DNA from: Pseudomonas nicosulfuronedens
GTDB taxonomy: Bacteria; Pseudomonadota; Gammaproteobacteria; Pseudomonadales; Pseudomonadaceae
DNA length: 64,000 nt
Direction: 5' to 3'
NCBI RefSeq assembly: GCF_005877905.1
Contig: NZ_SWDV01000002.1
Location: 248,001 to 312,000 of the forward strand
The notes beneath the pieces were generated by a model. It did not search any database and was not told the DNA's origin. It was given only the letters and a program-made list of their open reading frames with translations. Positions 22,977 through 32,130 of this stretch are shown piece by piece. The number at the start of each line of letters is the position of its first letter. The first letter of the stretch is position 1. The translations under genes and the position numbers were made by a program.

Positions 22977-23885
22977 TTACATCTGCTCGGCAGACTTGTC
23001 GGTCGGATTGGCGATCAGCTTCTTGAGCTCATCACTCATCGGGAAGTTGAGGTTCAGGTTCTTCGGCGGGATGGGCTGCATGAACCACTTGTCGTAGATC
23101 TTGTTGACCTCACCCGAGGCGAAGGTGTCGGAGATGGCCTTGTCGACCACCTTCTTGAACGGTGCGTCGCCCTTGCGAACCATGCACGCGTAGATCTCGT
23201 AGGACTGCGGCTTGCCGACCACATGCCAGTCGTCCGGCTTCTTGGCCTTGGCCATTTCGCCGTAGAGCAGCGCGTCGTCCATCATGAAGGCCACGGCGCG
23301 GCCGGACTCGAGCATCAGGAAGGACTCGCCGTGGTCCTTGGCCGAGATGATGTTCATGCCCATCTTCTGGTCGGCGTTCATCTGCTTGAGCAGGCGCTCG
23401 GAGGTGGTGCCGGCGGTGGTCACCACGTTCTTGCCCTTGAGGTCCGGGAAGTCGTTGATGCCCGAGCTGGTCTTGGTCAGCAGGCGGGTGCCGACCTCGA
23501 AGATGCCGACCGAGAAGTCGACCTGCTTCTGGCGCTCGAGGTTGTTGGTGGTGGAGCCGCACTCGATGTCCACGGTGCCGTTCTGCACCAGCGGGATACG
23601 GGTCTGGGAGGTCACCAGGTTGTAGCGGACCTTCAGGTCGGGTGCGTTCAGCTCTTTCTTCAGGGCTTCGACGACCTTGATCTGCAGGTCGTGGGAATAA
23701 CCTTCAGGCTGGCGCGGGTCGCTGCCGAGGTAGGAGAAGGGGATGGAGGCGTCACGGTGGCCGAGAACGATAGTGCCGGAGTCCTTGATCTTCTTCAGGG
23801 TACCGGTCAGTTCTTCGGCGACGACGGGAGTGGCGAGCAGGGCCGCGACAATGGCGACGCCCAACGCACGGGGTGCGAAACGCAT
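22977..23885 (-). CDS. aatJ: Glutamate/aspartate periplasmic binding protein AatJ
   Basis: 302 aa. A signal peptide (A-T-P-V-V-A-E-E) precedes an SBP family 3 fold with G-H-R-D-A-S-I-P-F-S-Y, D-I-E-C-G-S-T-T-N-N and D-F-S-V-G-I-F-E-V, all typical of the GltI group. It delivers Glu/Asp, and probably Ggt-derived glutamate, to AatQMP. It is the first gene of the operon, with a sigma-54 promoter about 90 bp and two AauR-like boxes about 180-230 bp upstream. Confidence 0.95.
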   Translation of the reverse strand: MRFAPRALGVAIVAALLATPVVAEELTGTLKKIKDSGTIVLGHRDASIPFSYLGSDPRQPEGYSHDLQIKVVEALKKELNAPDLKVRYNLVTSQTRIPLVQNGTVDIECGSTTNNLERQKQVDFSVGIFEVGTRLLTKTSSGINDFPDLKGKNVVTTAGTTSERLLKQMNADQKMGMNIISAKDHGESFLMLESGRAVAFMMDDALLYGEMAKAKKPDDWHVVGKPQSYEIYACMVRKGDAPFKKVVDKAISDTFASGEVNKIYDKWFMQPIPPKNLNLNFPMSDELKKLIANPTDKSAEQM

Positions 23886-23973
23886 GGAGACTACCTCGAC
23901 TGGTTGTGTTTGTTATTCAGTCCTGCGCCGACGAGGCTCACTCCAGGCCGGTCGCATGTTCGAGGTGGAGCAG

Positions 23974-23989
23974 AGCAGGCTCCGTGCCA
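23974..23989 (-). promoter_or_regulatory. Sigma-54 promoter of aatJ
   Basis: Reading on the - strand: TGGCACGGAGCCTGCT, which matches TGGCAC-N5-TTGC with the invariant GG and GC correctly spaced. It lies 89 bp before the aatJ ATG and fits activation by the sigma-54-dependent regulator AauR encoded in the same locus. Confidence 0.8.
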
Positions 23990-24066
23990 AGGCCTTTTAT
24001 TTTTCGTAACTAATTGAATTTAAAGGACTAAATTATTTTTCCTGGCGGTGGCGCGGTGGCATCTTG

Positions 24067-24080
24067 TTCGGCCATCCGGA
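24067..24080. promoter_or_regulatory. AauR-type box, imperfect copy
   Basis: TTCGGCCATCCGGA matches TTCGG-N4-CCGAA with one mismatch. It lies about 78 bp upstream of the sigma-54 promoter, the usual enhancer distance. Confidence 0.55.
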
Positions 24081-24097
24081 TATTCCAGAAATTGTCG

Positions 24098-24111
24098 TTC
24101 GGAAATCCGAA
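24098..24111. promoter_or_regulatory. AauR-type box, perfect copy
   Basis: TTCGGAAATCCGAA is a perfect TTCGG-N4-CCGAA inverted repeat, the motif reported for AauR-controlled genes in P. putida (recalled from the literature). Its centre is 31 bp from that of the second copy, about three helical turns, so both could be bound on one face. Confidence 0.75.
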
Positions 24112-24123
24112 CGAATCTCCCGC

Positions 24124-24738
24124 TCAGACGTCCGGCTGGCCGGCCCACTGGCCACGTTGATAAGGCTGGTCGCGGTCGGCCAGGTGCGCGGCGATACGCT
24201 CAAGCAACTGGTGCGTCGGGGCGCGCACGCCGGTGACCGCCTGGCCTAGCCCCAGCGCGACGACCAGCAGCAGGAGGGCGGGCTGGAAGGCTGGCAGGCT
24301 GACGCGCGTCGCGCCGAGGAAGGCCGCGCTGGTGCCCAGGCCCAAAGCCAGGCCAGCATAGACCTCGGCCGGCGAATGCACGTTGATCGCCAGCCGCGAG
24401 AGGCCCACCAGCACGGCAACCGCCGCCGCCAGCGCTGCAGAGGCGAGGCTGGCGCGCCGCGAGGTAAAGAGTTGCGCGGCCAGGGTCGGCAGCACCGCGC
24501 CGGCCATCATGCTGTGGCCGGAGATGCCGGTGAAGTTCAGGTTCGGAATCCCGATTCCCCAGCCCATGAAGGCCAGCTTCGAACCCACCACCAGCGCGGT
24601 CGAGAATCCGAACAGCACCGCCCAGAGCCCGGCCTTGGCGGTCTCGCGGCGGTACAGCAGCCAGCAGAAGACGAACACGGCGGCCGGCGCCAGCAGGGAG
24701 CTGTCGCCGAGGCGGGTGATCAGGGGCCAGAAGGTCAT
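24124..24738 (-). CDS. PAP2-family membrane phosphatase
   Basis: 204 aa with about six hydrophobic segments. The PAP2 motifs appear as S-G-H-S-M-M-A-G and G-L-S-R-L-A-I-N-V-H-S-P-A-E-V. The first motif (K-x6-R-P) is weak or missing in the I-G-I-P-N-L-N-F-T-G region. Members dephosphorylate lipid phosphates such as undecaprenyl-PP or phosphatidylglycerol-P at the periplasmic face. The start at 24738 (M-T-F-W-P-L) opens the first helix. The AauR boxes lie just after its stop. Confidence 0.82.
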   Translation of the reverse strand: MTFWPLITRLGDSSLLAPAAVFVFCWLLYRRETAKAGLWAVLFGFSTALVVGSKLAFMGWGIGIPNLNFTGISGHSMMAGAVLPTLAAQLFTSRRASLASAALAAAVAVLVGLSRLAINVHSPAEVYAGLALGLGTSAAFLGATRVSLPAFQPALLLLVVALGLGQAVTGVRAPTHQLLERIAAHLADRDQPYQRGQWAGQPDV

Positions 24739-24897
24739 GGGGCGTCGGACAGAGGAATGAAGGCTGGCAACGGTAGCACAGGCCGGTGTCGTCACTGGGC
24801 GCCAGGCGACGGGATGTGAGCCTGCGCTCTTCCGCCCGCTTGGCCCCTCGCCGGTCCTGGCCCAGAATGTCGCCTTCAGCTCAAAGGAATGCACAGC

Positions 24898-25491
24898 ATG
24901 GAAATGGAAAACCCCTACCGCGCCCCTGAAGCCCCGCTGGTCGAAGCGCGTGCCGGCGCCGAGCAGGCCAGGCCGTTCTTCGTCATCTCCCTCACCAAGA
25001 TGGTCGTGCTCTACGTGGCGACGCTGGGGCTGTTCAACCTGTACTGGATGTACAAGCACTGGTCGATCCAGAAACCGCACATGCCCGGCAAGATCAATCC
25101 GCCGCTGCGCAGCCTGTTCATGATCTTCTATATCCACTCCCTTGCCCTGCGCGTGCACGAAGCCTTGCCCGAGGTGCAGCGCAAAGGCTGGAGCTACAGC
25201 AGCGACGCCACCTGGGCGGTGGTGCTGCTGATCGTTTCCAATGTCGCCGACAAGCTGACCAGTCGCATTCCCGAGCTCAGCCATTACAGCCTGCCGTTCA
25301 TCGTGCTGGGTCTTGTGCCGCTGATTCCGTTGACGAACATCCAGCGTCGCGCCAACGAGGCCAGCGGCGATCCACAGGGCCAGGGAAATGCTTCATTGAC
25401 CCGCTACAACGTGCCCTTCCTGATCCTCGGCGGCCTACTCTGGGTGCTGATCCTGATTGGCTCGGTGGCGGAGTTCGCGGGCGTCGCCTGA
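24898..25491 (+). CDS. Four-helix membrane protein of unknown function
   Basis: 197 aa. A short polar N-terminus (M-E-M-E-N-P-Y-R-A-P-E-A-P) is followed by membrane segments at V-V-L-Y-V-A-T-L-G-L-F-N-L-Y-W-M-Y-K and three more. N-P-Y-x-A-P starts and F-N-L-Y-W-x-Y-K-x-W occur in a common Pseudomonas family resembling DUF4234; no function is known. The ATG at 24898 is chosen because AGGA at 24885-24888 abuts the ATG at 24889. The last 57 bp overlap the convergent ada gene. Confidence 0.78.
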   Translation: MEMENPYRAPEAPLVEARAGAEQARPFFVISLTKMVVLYVATLGLFNLYWMYKHWSIQKPHMPGKINPPLRSLFMIFYIHSLALRVHEALPEVQRKGWSYSSDATWAVVLLIVSNVADKLTSRIPELSHYSLPFIVLGLVPLIPLTNIQRRANEASGDPQGQGNASLTRYNVPFLILGGLLWVLILIGSVAEFAGVA

Positions 25492-26523
25492 GCCGCCCTC
25501 GCGCCGCAGCAGTTCGCGCTTGCGCGGTAAGCCCCAGCGATATCCGCCCTCGCCGCTACCGCCGACCACGCGGTGGCAGGGCACCAGCAGGCCGATGGGG
25601 TTGCTGGCGCAGGCGCGGGCGATGGCGCGCGGGTGCGTGCCCAGTTCCTCCGCCAGCTCGCCATAGCGCCGCGTTTCGCCGCTGGGGATGCGCGTGAGGG
25701 CCCGCCAGACGCGAAGCTGGAAGGCGCTGCCGTGCAGGTCCAGCGGCAGGTGCGCGGCCTGCTCGGGCTCTTCCAGCTGGGTGATCACCTCGCGTAGCCA
25801 GTCGCCCAGTCCGTCGTCGTCGCGGGTGCGCTCGGCGGCGGCGAAGCGCTCGGCCAACTGGCGCTCCAGTTCGCCGGCATCGTCGGCGAAGAGCAGCGCG
25901 CACACGCCTTTATCAGTGGCCGCCAGCAGGACCAGCCCGAGCGGGCAGGGGGCGATGGCGTAGCGCAGGTGCTCGCCGGCTCCCTTCTGCCGACGTTGCG
26001 CCGGGCTCAGCGGTGTGGCGCTTTCATACAGGGCGCGGGTACCGGAATAGCCGGCCTCCAGCGCGGCATCGAGCACCGAGCGCGATTGTGGCAGGGCGGC
26101 AGCCAAGCGTTGCTCACGGCGGGATTCCGCCCAGGCCCGCGGCGTGAGGCCCGTGCGGGCCTTGAAGGCTCGGGCCAGGTGCGAGGCGGACAGACCGATG
26201 CGCCCGGCCAGCTCCTCCAGCGTCAGTGGCTTTTCCGCCTGGTCGAGCAATTCGCAAGCGGCGACGACCAGTGCATCGAGCTGTTCGCGCGGGCTGGGAC
26301 CGCGCGGCGAGCAGCGTTTGCACGGACGGAAGCCGGCGGCTTCGGCGGCTTCGGGCGCGGCATGGAAGGTCACGTTCTCCCGTGATGGCCGGCGCGCCGG
26401 GCAGTTCGGCCGGCAGTAGACGCCCGTGGAGCGCACGCTGAAGACGAAACGCCCCTCATAGCGCTCATCGCGCTCGCAGACCGCCTGCCAGCAGCGCTCG
26501 GGGTCAAGTCGGGTAGTGGTCAT
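25435..26523 (-). CDS. ada: Ada: methylphosphotriester/O6-methylguanine methyltransferase and activator
   Basis: 362 aa. The N-terminal zinc domain has [12 protein letters not shown] (Cys37, Cys41) and F-R-P-C-K-R-C (Cys68, Cys71). An AraC-type HTH is central ([17 protein letters not shown]). The C-terminal methyltransferase active site is P-C-H-R-V with Cys316. Ada removes methyl groups from DNA and, once methylated, activates its own regulon. Some 20 residues extend past the usual end, and this tail overlaps the neighbouring gene's 3' end. Monocistronic. Confidence 0.93.
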   Translation of the reverse strand: MTTTRLDPERCWQAVCERDERYEGRFVFSVRSTGVYCRPNCPARRPSRENVTFHAAPEAAEAAGFRPCKRCSPRGPSPREQLDALVVAACELLDQAEKPLTLEELAGRIGLSASHLARAFKARTGLTPRAWAESRREQRLAAALPQSRSVLDAALEAGYSGTRALYESATPLSPAQRRQKGAGEHLRYAIAPCPLGLVLLAATDKGVCALLFADDAGELERQLAERFAAAERTRDDDGLGDWLREVITQLEEPEQAAHLPLDLHGSAFQLRVWRALTRIPSGETRRYGELAEELGTHPRAIARACASNPIGLLVPCHRVVGGSGEGGYRWGLPRKRELLRREGGSGDARELRHRANQDQHPE

Positions 26524-26658
26524 GGCCGCTCTCCGGGGCAATGGCTGTTGGGGAGATTGTCCGTCCCGACATCCAGTGCAGCAATCCGCATCACGTTTTC
26601 AAACTCGAAGCGCGGCGGCAGGGACTACGCTTGCTGGGTATTCCCTGAAGAAGACCCC

Positions 26659-29010
26659 ATGCCCTTGCGCCGATTCTGCCTGTGCTGCCTTCTGCTGCTC
26701 CTTGCGCTGAGTGCCCAGAGCCGTGCCGCGAGCCTGGCGCTTAGCGACCCGGAGCGAGCCTTCATCTCGGCCCACGAGCCGATCCGCGTCGGCCTGTTCC
26801 GCGCCGGCTGGCCGCCGTTCGAGGTGATCGACGAGTTCGACCAGTTCCACGGCATCAGCGCCGACTACCTGCAGTTGCTCTCCGAGCGCCTGGGCATGAA
26901 GGTCCAGCCGGTACTGTACAACACCTGGGAAGAGGTGCTGGCGGCAGTGAAAGCCGGCGAGGTGGACCTGGTGCCTTCCGTGGCGGCCACCGAGGAGCGC
27001 CAGCGCTTCCTGAACTTCACCCAGCCCTACGTCACCACCAGCAGCCTGATCTTCGCCCGGCGCGACAGCACCATTCGCACACTGGATGACCTGTCCGGCC
27101 GCCGGGTGGCGGTGGAGCAGGGCTACGCCGTCCATGAGCTGCTGGGCAAGGCGGTGCCGGGTATCGACTTCGTGCTGGTGGAGGACTCCCCCGGCGCGCT
27201 GAAGGCCGTCTCCACCGGGCGTGCCGATGCCTATGTGGGTAACCTCATCTCCACCACCTTCCTGATCGAACAACTCAGCCTGTCCAACCTGGAGGTGCGG
27301 GGTGACAGCGGGCTGGGCAACAGCCAGGTGCGCTTCGCCCTGCGCAAGGAGCTGGAACCGCTGGTGCCGCTGCTGGACCGTGCACTGGGCAACATTACCC
27401 GCAGCGAGCAGGAGGCAATCCAGGCGCGCTGGCTGCCGTCGCTGGATGTCTTCGACTGGATGAACCTGCTGCAGATCGCCTGGCCGTGGGTGGTGGGCTT
27501 CCTCGCCCTGCTGACCTTCGTGCTGGTGTGGAACCGCCGGCTGTCGATCCAGGTGGCCGAGCGCGCCCGCGCCGAGGCGGAGGAGCGGCGCCAGCGCAGC
27601 ACCCTGCTGGCGCTGATCAACTCGATCCCCGACCCGATCTGGTTCAAGGACACCCAGGGGCGCTACCTGGGCGTCAACCAGGCTTTCGCCGACTGCCTCG
27701 GGCGGGCCCCGGAGGACATAGTCGGGCGCAGCGACCAGCAGATGTTCAGCCGTGCGGCCGGCGCCGGTCGCCAGGAACGTGACCGCCAGGCGCTCACCGA
27801 GAGCGAGCCTTTCGCCAGCGAGGGTTGGGTGGTGTATCCCGACGGCCGGCGGGTGCTCTTCGATACCTTGCGCAGTGCCTTCCACGACGACCATGGCCGG
27901 CTGCTCGGGCTGGTGGGTGTCAGCCGTGACGTCACCGCGCGCAAGTCCACCGAATTGGCGCTGGCCGAGGCCCGCGACCTGGCCGAGGAGGCGGCGCAGC
28001 TCAAGAGTGACTTTCTCGCCAACATGAGCCACGAAATCCGCACGCCACTGAACATCATCATCGGCCTGGCACACCTGCTCCAGGAAACCACCCTGGACCC
28101 GCAACAGGTGGATTACCTGGGCAAGATCCAGGGTTCGGGCCAGTACCTGCTGGAGCTGATCAGCGACATCCTCGACCTGTCCCGCGTCGAAGCCGGCAAG
28201 CTGGAGTTCGAGCACATCGGCTTCGACCTGGAGCGCCTGCTCGGCGAGCTGTTCGATCTGTTCAACATCCGCGCCGCGAGCAAAGGCCTGGCAGTGCGCT
28301 GCGAGATCGACCCGCGGGTGCCCGCCCAGGTGGTGGGAGATTCGCTGCGCCTGCGACAGATCCTGATGAACTACGGCAACAACGCACTGAAGTTCACCGA
28401 ACAGGGCGAGGTAGTGCTGATCGTTCGTCTGGAAGACGAGGACGAAGACAGCCTGCAGCTCTACTTCGCCTTCCGCGACACCGGCATCGGCATCTCCGAA
28501 CCGCAGCAGGAGCGTCTGTTCGAGTCCTTCCAGCAGGCGGACAGCTCCATCACCCGCCGCTACGGCGGCTCCGGCCTGGGCTTGGCGATCTGCAAGAAGC
28601 TGGCGGAGGCGATGGGCGGCAGCGTCGGGGTGGAGAGCGAGCCCAACCACGGCAGCCTGTTCTGGTGCCGGCTGCCCCTGGGGCGGGTGGACGACTCGGT
28701 CAGCCTGAGCTTGCAGACCATCAGCCACGAACCGCTGCCGGTGCCCATGCTGCCGGCCGCTTCGGCGGCGCCGGCACTGCTGGAGAGCGGCAATGTCGCC
28801 GAGGTCGAGCAGGTCTGCCGGCGCCTGGCCCACTTGCTGGCGGCGGATGACCCGCGCGCCGGACGGTTGCTCGGCGAGCGTGCAAGCCTGCTGCGCAGCG
28901 TCTTCAATGAGGGCTACGAGGGCATCGCCACGAGCGTGCGGCGCTTCGAGTTCGAACGGGCCCTGGAAAGTCTGGTGAATCTCGCGAGGGAGCGTGACAT
29001 CCGCATATGA
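26659..29010 (+). CDS. Histidine kinase with periplasmic SBP-type sensor and PAS
   Basis: 783 aa. A signal peptide (residues 1-23) precedes a solute-binding family 3 domain (about 35-260), one membrane helix ([15 protein letters not shown], near 275), and a coiled coil. A PAS domain follows (about 310-440), then HisKA with [14 protein letters not shown] (His near 458) and HATPase with G-N-N-A-L-K-F-T and D-T-G-I-G-I. No receiver is attached. A helical C-terminal segment of about 80 residues may be an HPt-like or regulatory tail; I cannot see a clear HPt His. It is followed 98 bp later by an HD-GYP response regulator, its probable partner. Confidence 0.88.
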   Translation: MPLRRFCLCCLLLLLALSAQSRAASLALSDPERAFISAHEPIRVGLFRAGWPPFEVIDEFDQFHGISADYLQLLSERLGMKVQPVLYNTWEEVLAAVKAGEVDLVPSVAATEERQRFLNFTQPYVTTSSLIFARRDSTIRTLDDLSGRRVAVEQGYAVHELLGKAVPGIDFVLVEDSPGALKAVSTGRADAYVGNLISTTFLIEQLSLSNLEVRGDSGLGNSQVRFALRKELEPLVPLLDRALGNITRSEQEAIQARWLPSLDVFDWMNLLQIAWPWVVGFLALLTFVLVWNRRLSIQVAERARAEAEERRQRSTLLALINSIPDPIWFKDTQGRYLGVNQAFADCLGRAPEDIVGRSDQQMFSRAAGAGRQERDRQALTESEPFASEGWVVYPDGRRVLFDTLRSAFHDDHGRLLGLVGVSRDVTARKSTELALAEARDLAEEAAQLKSDFLANMSHEIRTPLNIIIGLAHLLQETTLDPQQVDYLGKIQGSGQYLLELISDILDLSRVEAGKLEFEHIGFDLERLLGELFDLFNIRAASKGLAVRCEIDPRVPAQVVGDSLRLRQILMNYGNNALKFTEQGEVVLIVRLEDEDEDSLQLYFAFRDTGIGISEPQQERLFESFQQADSSITRRYGGSGLGLAICKKLAEAMGGSVGVESEPNHGSLFWCRLPLGRVDDSVSLSLQTISHEPLPVPMLPAASAAPALLESGNVAEVEQVCRRLAHLLAADDPRAGRLLGERASLLRSVFNEGYEGIATSVRRFEFERALESLVNLARERDIRI

Positions 29011-29108
29011 CGGGGCGGATAGAGCAAGTGGCGGTATGAACACGCGGGCAAGGCCGTGGTCCGATCAGCCATGGCATGTCACGAATCTGACCGATGCGAG
29101 GAGTTGCG

Positions 29109-30290
29109 ATGGATAGCATGCTGGACCGGCCGGAGCAGGAGATGATCCTGGTGGTGGACGATCAGCCGGACAATCTGATGCTCATGAGCGAGCTGCTCAT
29201 GGACCGCTACCAGGTACGCGTCGCCTCCAGCGGCGAGAAGGCGTTGCGCCTGATGCAGAGCGATCCGCGCCCGGACCTGGTGCTGCTCGACATCATGATG
29301 CCGGAGATGGACGGCTACGAAGTCTGCCGCCAGCTCAAGGCCGACCCGATGACCCGTGACATCCCGGTGATCTTCCTCACCGGCATGGTCAGCGCCGCCG
29401 ACGAGCAGAGGGGCCTGGACCTGGGCGCGGTTGACTACCTGACCAAGCCGATCAGCCCGCCGGTGACCCTGGCGCGCATCCGCGCGCACCTGAACCTCAA
29501 GGCCAACGCCGACTTCCTGCGCGACAAGAGCGAGTACCTGGAACTGGAGGTGCGCCGCCGCGCCCGCGAGCTGCAGGCCATCCAGGACGCCACCCTGGAA
29601 GCCATGGCGACCCTCTGCGACCTGCGCGATAACCCCCACAGCAACCATCTGGTGCGCATCGAGCACTACATGCGCCTGCTGGGGAGCGCGCTGTCCCTGC
29701 ACAGCGAGTTCGCCGCCGATTTGTCGGTGGAGAACATCGAGTTGCTGGTGCGCTCGGCGCAGTTGCACGACATCGGCAAGGTCGCCGTGCCCGACCGTAT
29801 CCTGCACAGCCCCGGCCAGCTGGAAGAGGCTGACCGATTGATCCTCGAAAGCCACACCACTGTCGGCCGCGACGCGCTGGCGGCCGCCGAGCGCAAGCTG
29901 GGCTCCCCGGCGGAGTTCCTGCGATTCGCCAAGGAAATCGCCTACAGCCACCACGAACACTGGGACGGCAGTGGCTTCCCCGAGGGCCTGGCCGGCGAGC
30001 AGATTCCCCTGGGCGCGCGGATGCTCTCGCTGATCGACGGCTATGACGAACTCACCTGCCGTCACGCCTACCGCACCTCGCTGAGCCCGGAGGAGGCCGC
30101 CGCGCGCATCAAGGCCGGTGCCGGCAACCAGTTCGACCCGCGTGTGGTGGAGGCCTTCGGCGAGGTCGCCGAAGGCTTCGCCAACATCGCCCAGCGCTAC
30201 GCCGACAGCGACGAGGCGCTGGGGTTGGAGCTGCAGCGGCTGGAAGACGCGGTAACCGAAAGTATCGAGCTGACACCGCCTGAACCCTGA
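29109..30290 (+). CDS. Response regulator with HD-GYP-type phosphodiesterase domain
   Basis: 393 aa. The receiver domain has Asp61 ([12 protein letters not shown]) and Lys in L-T-K-P-I. The output domain keeps the HD pair (Q-L-H-D-I-G-K) and H-H-E-H-W-D-G-S-G, but the last signature reads G-F-P, not G-Y-P. Such proteins hydrolyse cyclic di-GMP to pGpG or GMP, so this regulator probably lowers c-di-GMP when the upstream kinase fires. The start at 29109 follows GAGGAG. A Phe for Tyr may alter but need not abolish activity. Confidence 0.88.
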   Translation: MDSMLDRPEQEMILVVDDQPDNLMLMSELLMDRYQVRVASSGEKALRLMQSDPRPDLVLLDIMMPEMDGYEVCRQLKADPMTRDIPVIFLTGMVSAADEQRGLDLGAVDYLTKPISPPVTLARIRAHLNLKANADFLRDKSEYLELEVRRRARELQAIQDATLEAMATLCDLRDNPHSNHLVRIEHYMRLLGSALSLHSEFAADLSVENIELLVRSAQLHDIGKVAVPDRILHSPGQLEEADRLILESHTTVGRDALAAAERKLGSPAEFLRFAKEIAYSHHEHWDGSGFPEGLAGEQIPLGARMLSLIDGYDELTCRHAYRTSLSPEEAAARIKAGAGNQFDPRVVEAFGEVAEGFANIAQRYADSDEALGLELQRLEDAVTESIELTPPEP

Positions 30291-30362
30291 TCGCGCTGGG
30301 CGGTTGTCGACGGATGCCGTATAAGGAGCGCAGCGCCCCAGAGAGGTACGCCAGGAAGCCTG

Positions 30363-31259
30363 ATGAAAACCCCGAAACGCCTGGAGCCGTTGATCGAAGA
30401 CGGCCTGATCGATGAAGTATTACGCCCGCTGATGAGCGGCAAGGAAGCAGCGGTCTACGTGGTGCGCTGCGGCGCCGAACTGCGCTGCGCCAAGGTCTAC
30501 AAGGAAGCCAACAAACGCAGCTTCCGCCAGGCCGCCGAGTACCAGGAAGGCCGCAAGGTGCGCAATAGCCGCCAGGCCCGCGCCATGGCCAAGGGCACCA
30601 AGTACGGCCGCAAGGAGCAGGAAGACGCCTGGCAGAACGCCGAGGTGGCCGCGCTGTTCCGCCTGGCCAACGCGGGGGTACGCGTCCCCAAACCTTATGA
30701 TTTCCTCGACGGCGTGCTGTTGATGGAGATGGTCGCCGACGAAGAGGGGGATGCCGCGCCACGTCTGAACGACGTGGTGATGGAGCCCGAGCTGGCACGA
30801 GACTTCCACGAATTCCTCATCCGCCAGATCGTCATGATGCTCTGCGCAGGCCTCGTGCACGGCGACCTGTCGGAATTCAACGTGCTGGTCGGCCCGGATG
30901 GCCCGGTGATCATCGACCTGCCGCAGGCCGTGGATGCCGCCGGCAACAACCACGCCTTCCGCATGCTCGAACGTGACGTGGGCAACATGGCTGCCTACTT
31001 CGGCCGCTTTGCCCCGGAGCTCAAGTACACCCACTACGCCAAGGAAATGTGGGCCCTCTATGAAGACGGCAAGCTGCAGCCGGATACCCCGTTGACCGGG
31101 CACTTCGATGATCCGGAAGACGAGGCGGACGTGGATTCGGTGCTGCGTGAAATTGCCGAGGCCATGCGTGAGCAGGAGCGCCGCGAAGCCGGCCGTGCTG
31201 CCCAGGACGCCCCGCAGCAACGCGACGAGCCGCCGCCCCCGCCGTGGGAGCAGGCCTGA
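30363..31259 (+). CDS. RIO-type serine/threonine protein kinase
   Basis: 298 aa. The RIO fold shows S-G-K-E-A-A-V-Y-V, catalytic Lys in C-A-K-V-Y-K, catalytic loop V-H-G-D-L-S-E-F-N-V-L and metal-binding I-I-D-L-P-Q. The C-terminus is acidic and ends in a Pro-rich tail (P-P-P-P-P-W). Bacterial RIO kinases are poorly understood; in archaea and eukaryotes they act in ribosome maturation. The ATG at 30363 begins M-K-T-P-K-R. The nucleotidyltransferase gene overlaps its 3' end. Confidence 0.88.
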   Translation: MKTPKRLEPLIEDGLIDEVLRPLMSGKEAAVYVVRCGAELRCAKVYKEANKRSFRQAAEYQEGRKVRNSRQARAMAKGTKYGRKEQEDAWQNAEVAALFRLANAGVRVPKPYDFLDGVLLMEMVADEEGDAAPRLNDVVMEPELARDFHEFLIRQIVMMLCAGLVHGDLSEFNVLVGPDGPVIIDLPQAVDAAGNNHAFRMLERDVGNMAAYFGRFAPELKYTHYAKEMWALYEDGKLQPDTPLTGHFDDPEDEADVDSVLREIAEAMREQERREAGRAAQDAPQQRDEPPPPPWEQA

Positions 31260-31816
31260 GCCCATTGCCCGGCGAGTCGGCGCTTCTTGCCCTGATCGCC
31301 GGGCAACCTGATCGTCTGCACCTGCTGCGTGTAGTGCGCGATCACGGCCCGGAAGACGCCTGGATCGCCGCAGGTTTCGTGCGCAATGCGGTTTGGGACG
31401 CCTTGCATGGCTACATCGAGCCCACGCCGCTCAGCGATATCGACGTGCTGTATTTCGCGGCCGACAGCCTGGAGCCCGAGGCGGACTGCGCCTGGGAGCG
31501 CCGGCTGCTGGACGTCTGCCCGGATGCGCCCTGGTCTGTACGCAATCAGGCGAGGATGCACCTGCGCAATGGAGACGCGCCCTACAGGGATTGCGCCGAT
31601 GCCATGTGCCGCTGGCCGGAGGTCTGCACGGCGGTGGCGTTGCGTCTGCGCGGTGATTCCCTGGAGCTGCTGGCGCCGCTGGGCCTGGAGGACATCTGGG
31701 CGCTCCGTGTCCGGCCCACCGAGCACTTCCGCCGCAAGCCGGATATCTACCGCGAGCGCATCGCCGCCAAGAACTGGCCGGCGCGCTGGCCGAAGCTCCA
31801 GATCGAGCCCCTGTAG
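31244..31816 (+). CDS. Nucleotidyltransferase-fold protein (DUF925 type)
   Basis: 190 aa. It contains A-G-F-V-R-N-A-V-W-D and P-L-S-D-I-D-V-L-Y-F (Asp-x-Asp metal motif), then R-N-Q-A-R-M-H-L-R-N, typical of the DUF925 nucleotidyltransferase-like family. Substrate unknown. The GTG at 31244 overlaps the RIO kinase gene by 16 bp; a TTG at 31265 is an alternative, and neither has a strong ribosome site. A family A REP pair begins at its stop. Confidence 0.78.
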   Translation: MGAGLSPLPGESALLALIAGQPDRLHLLRVVRDHGPEDAWIAAGFVRNAVWDALHGYIEPTPLSDIDVLYFAADSLEPEADCAWERRLLDVCPDAPWSVRNQARMHLRNGDAPYRDCADAMCRWPEVCTAVALRLRGDSLELLAPLGLEDIWALRVRPTEHFRRKPDIYRERIAAKNWPARWPKLQIEPL

Positions 31817-31892
31817 GAGCGAGCTTGCTCGCGAAGCAGATTTCCGACGGAGTCCCCGGTGTTGTGCGGTTCGCGAGCAAGCTCGCTCCTAC
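31813..31892. repeat. REP pair (family A)
   Basis: GTAGGAGCGAGCTTGCTCGC and its reverse complement flank 34 bp. This element occupies the first part of the 314-bp gap before the EamA gene; the rest of the gap holds one palindrome (32068-32079) and no gene. Confidence 0.92.
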
Positions 31893-32067
31893 CGGTCAGC
31901 TCCTTCGCTCCCGTTCTCGTCGGAGCGGACTCCGCGCCCCTCTGACTGGCTGGGTGTTGCTGGAAGGCAGTGGCGTGGAATGGCAGATATCGAGGGCTGG
32001 CTCCGTTCCTACAAAACCCTTCTCCACGGGCTGCCGAGAGCTGCCCGGAAAACTGTAAGGCCACAAC

Positions 32068-32079
32068 TGTATCCATACA
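32068..32079. promoter_or_regulatory. Palindrome upstream of the EamA exporter
   Basis: TGTATCCATACA is a TGTAT-N2-ATACA inverted repeat 51 bp before the exporter start. GntR/MocR-type regulators bind sites of this form, but no such gene is adjacent. Confidence 0.35.
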
Positions 32080-32130
32080 TTTCAAGCGGGGGCTGTTAGT
32101 TTTCCCGCATCCCACCCCGAGCGCTCTGCC

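Noticed and set aside
32066..32081. Possible LexA box CTGTATCCATACAT
   Set aside because: LexA sites need CTG and CAG separated by ten bases; the right half is not CAG. Kept only as an unspecified palindrome.
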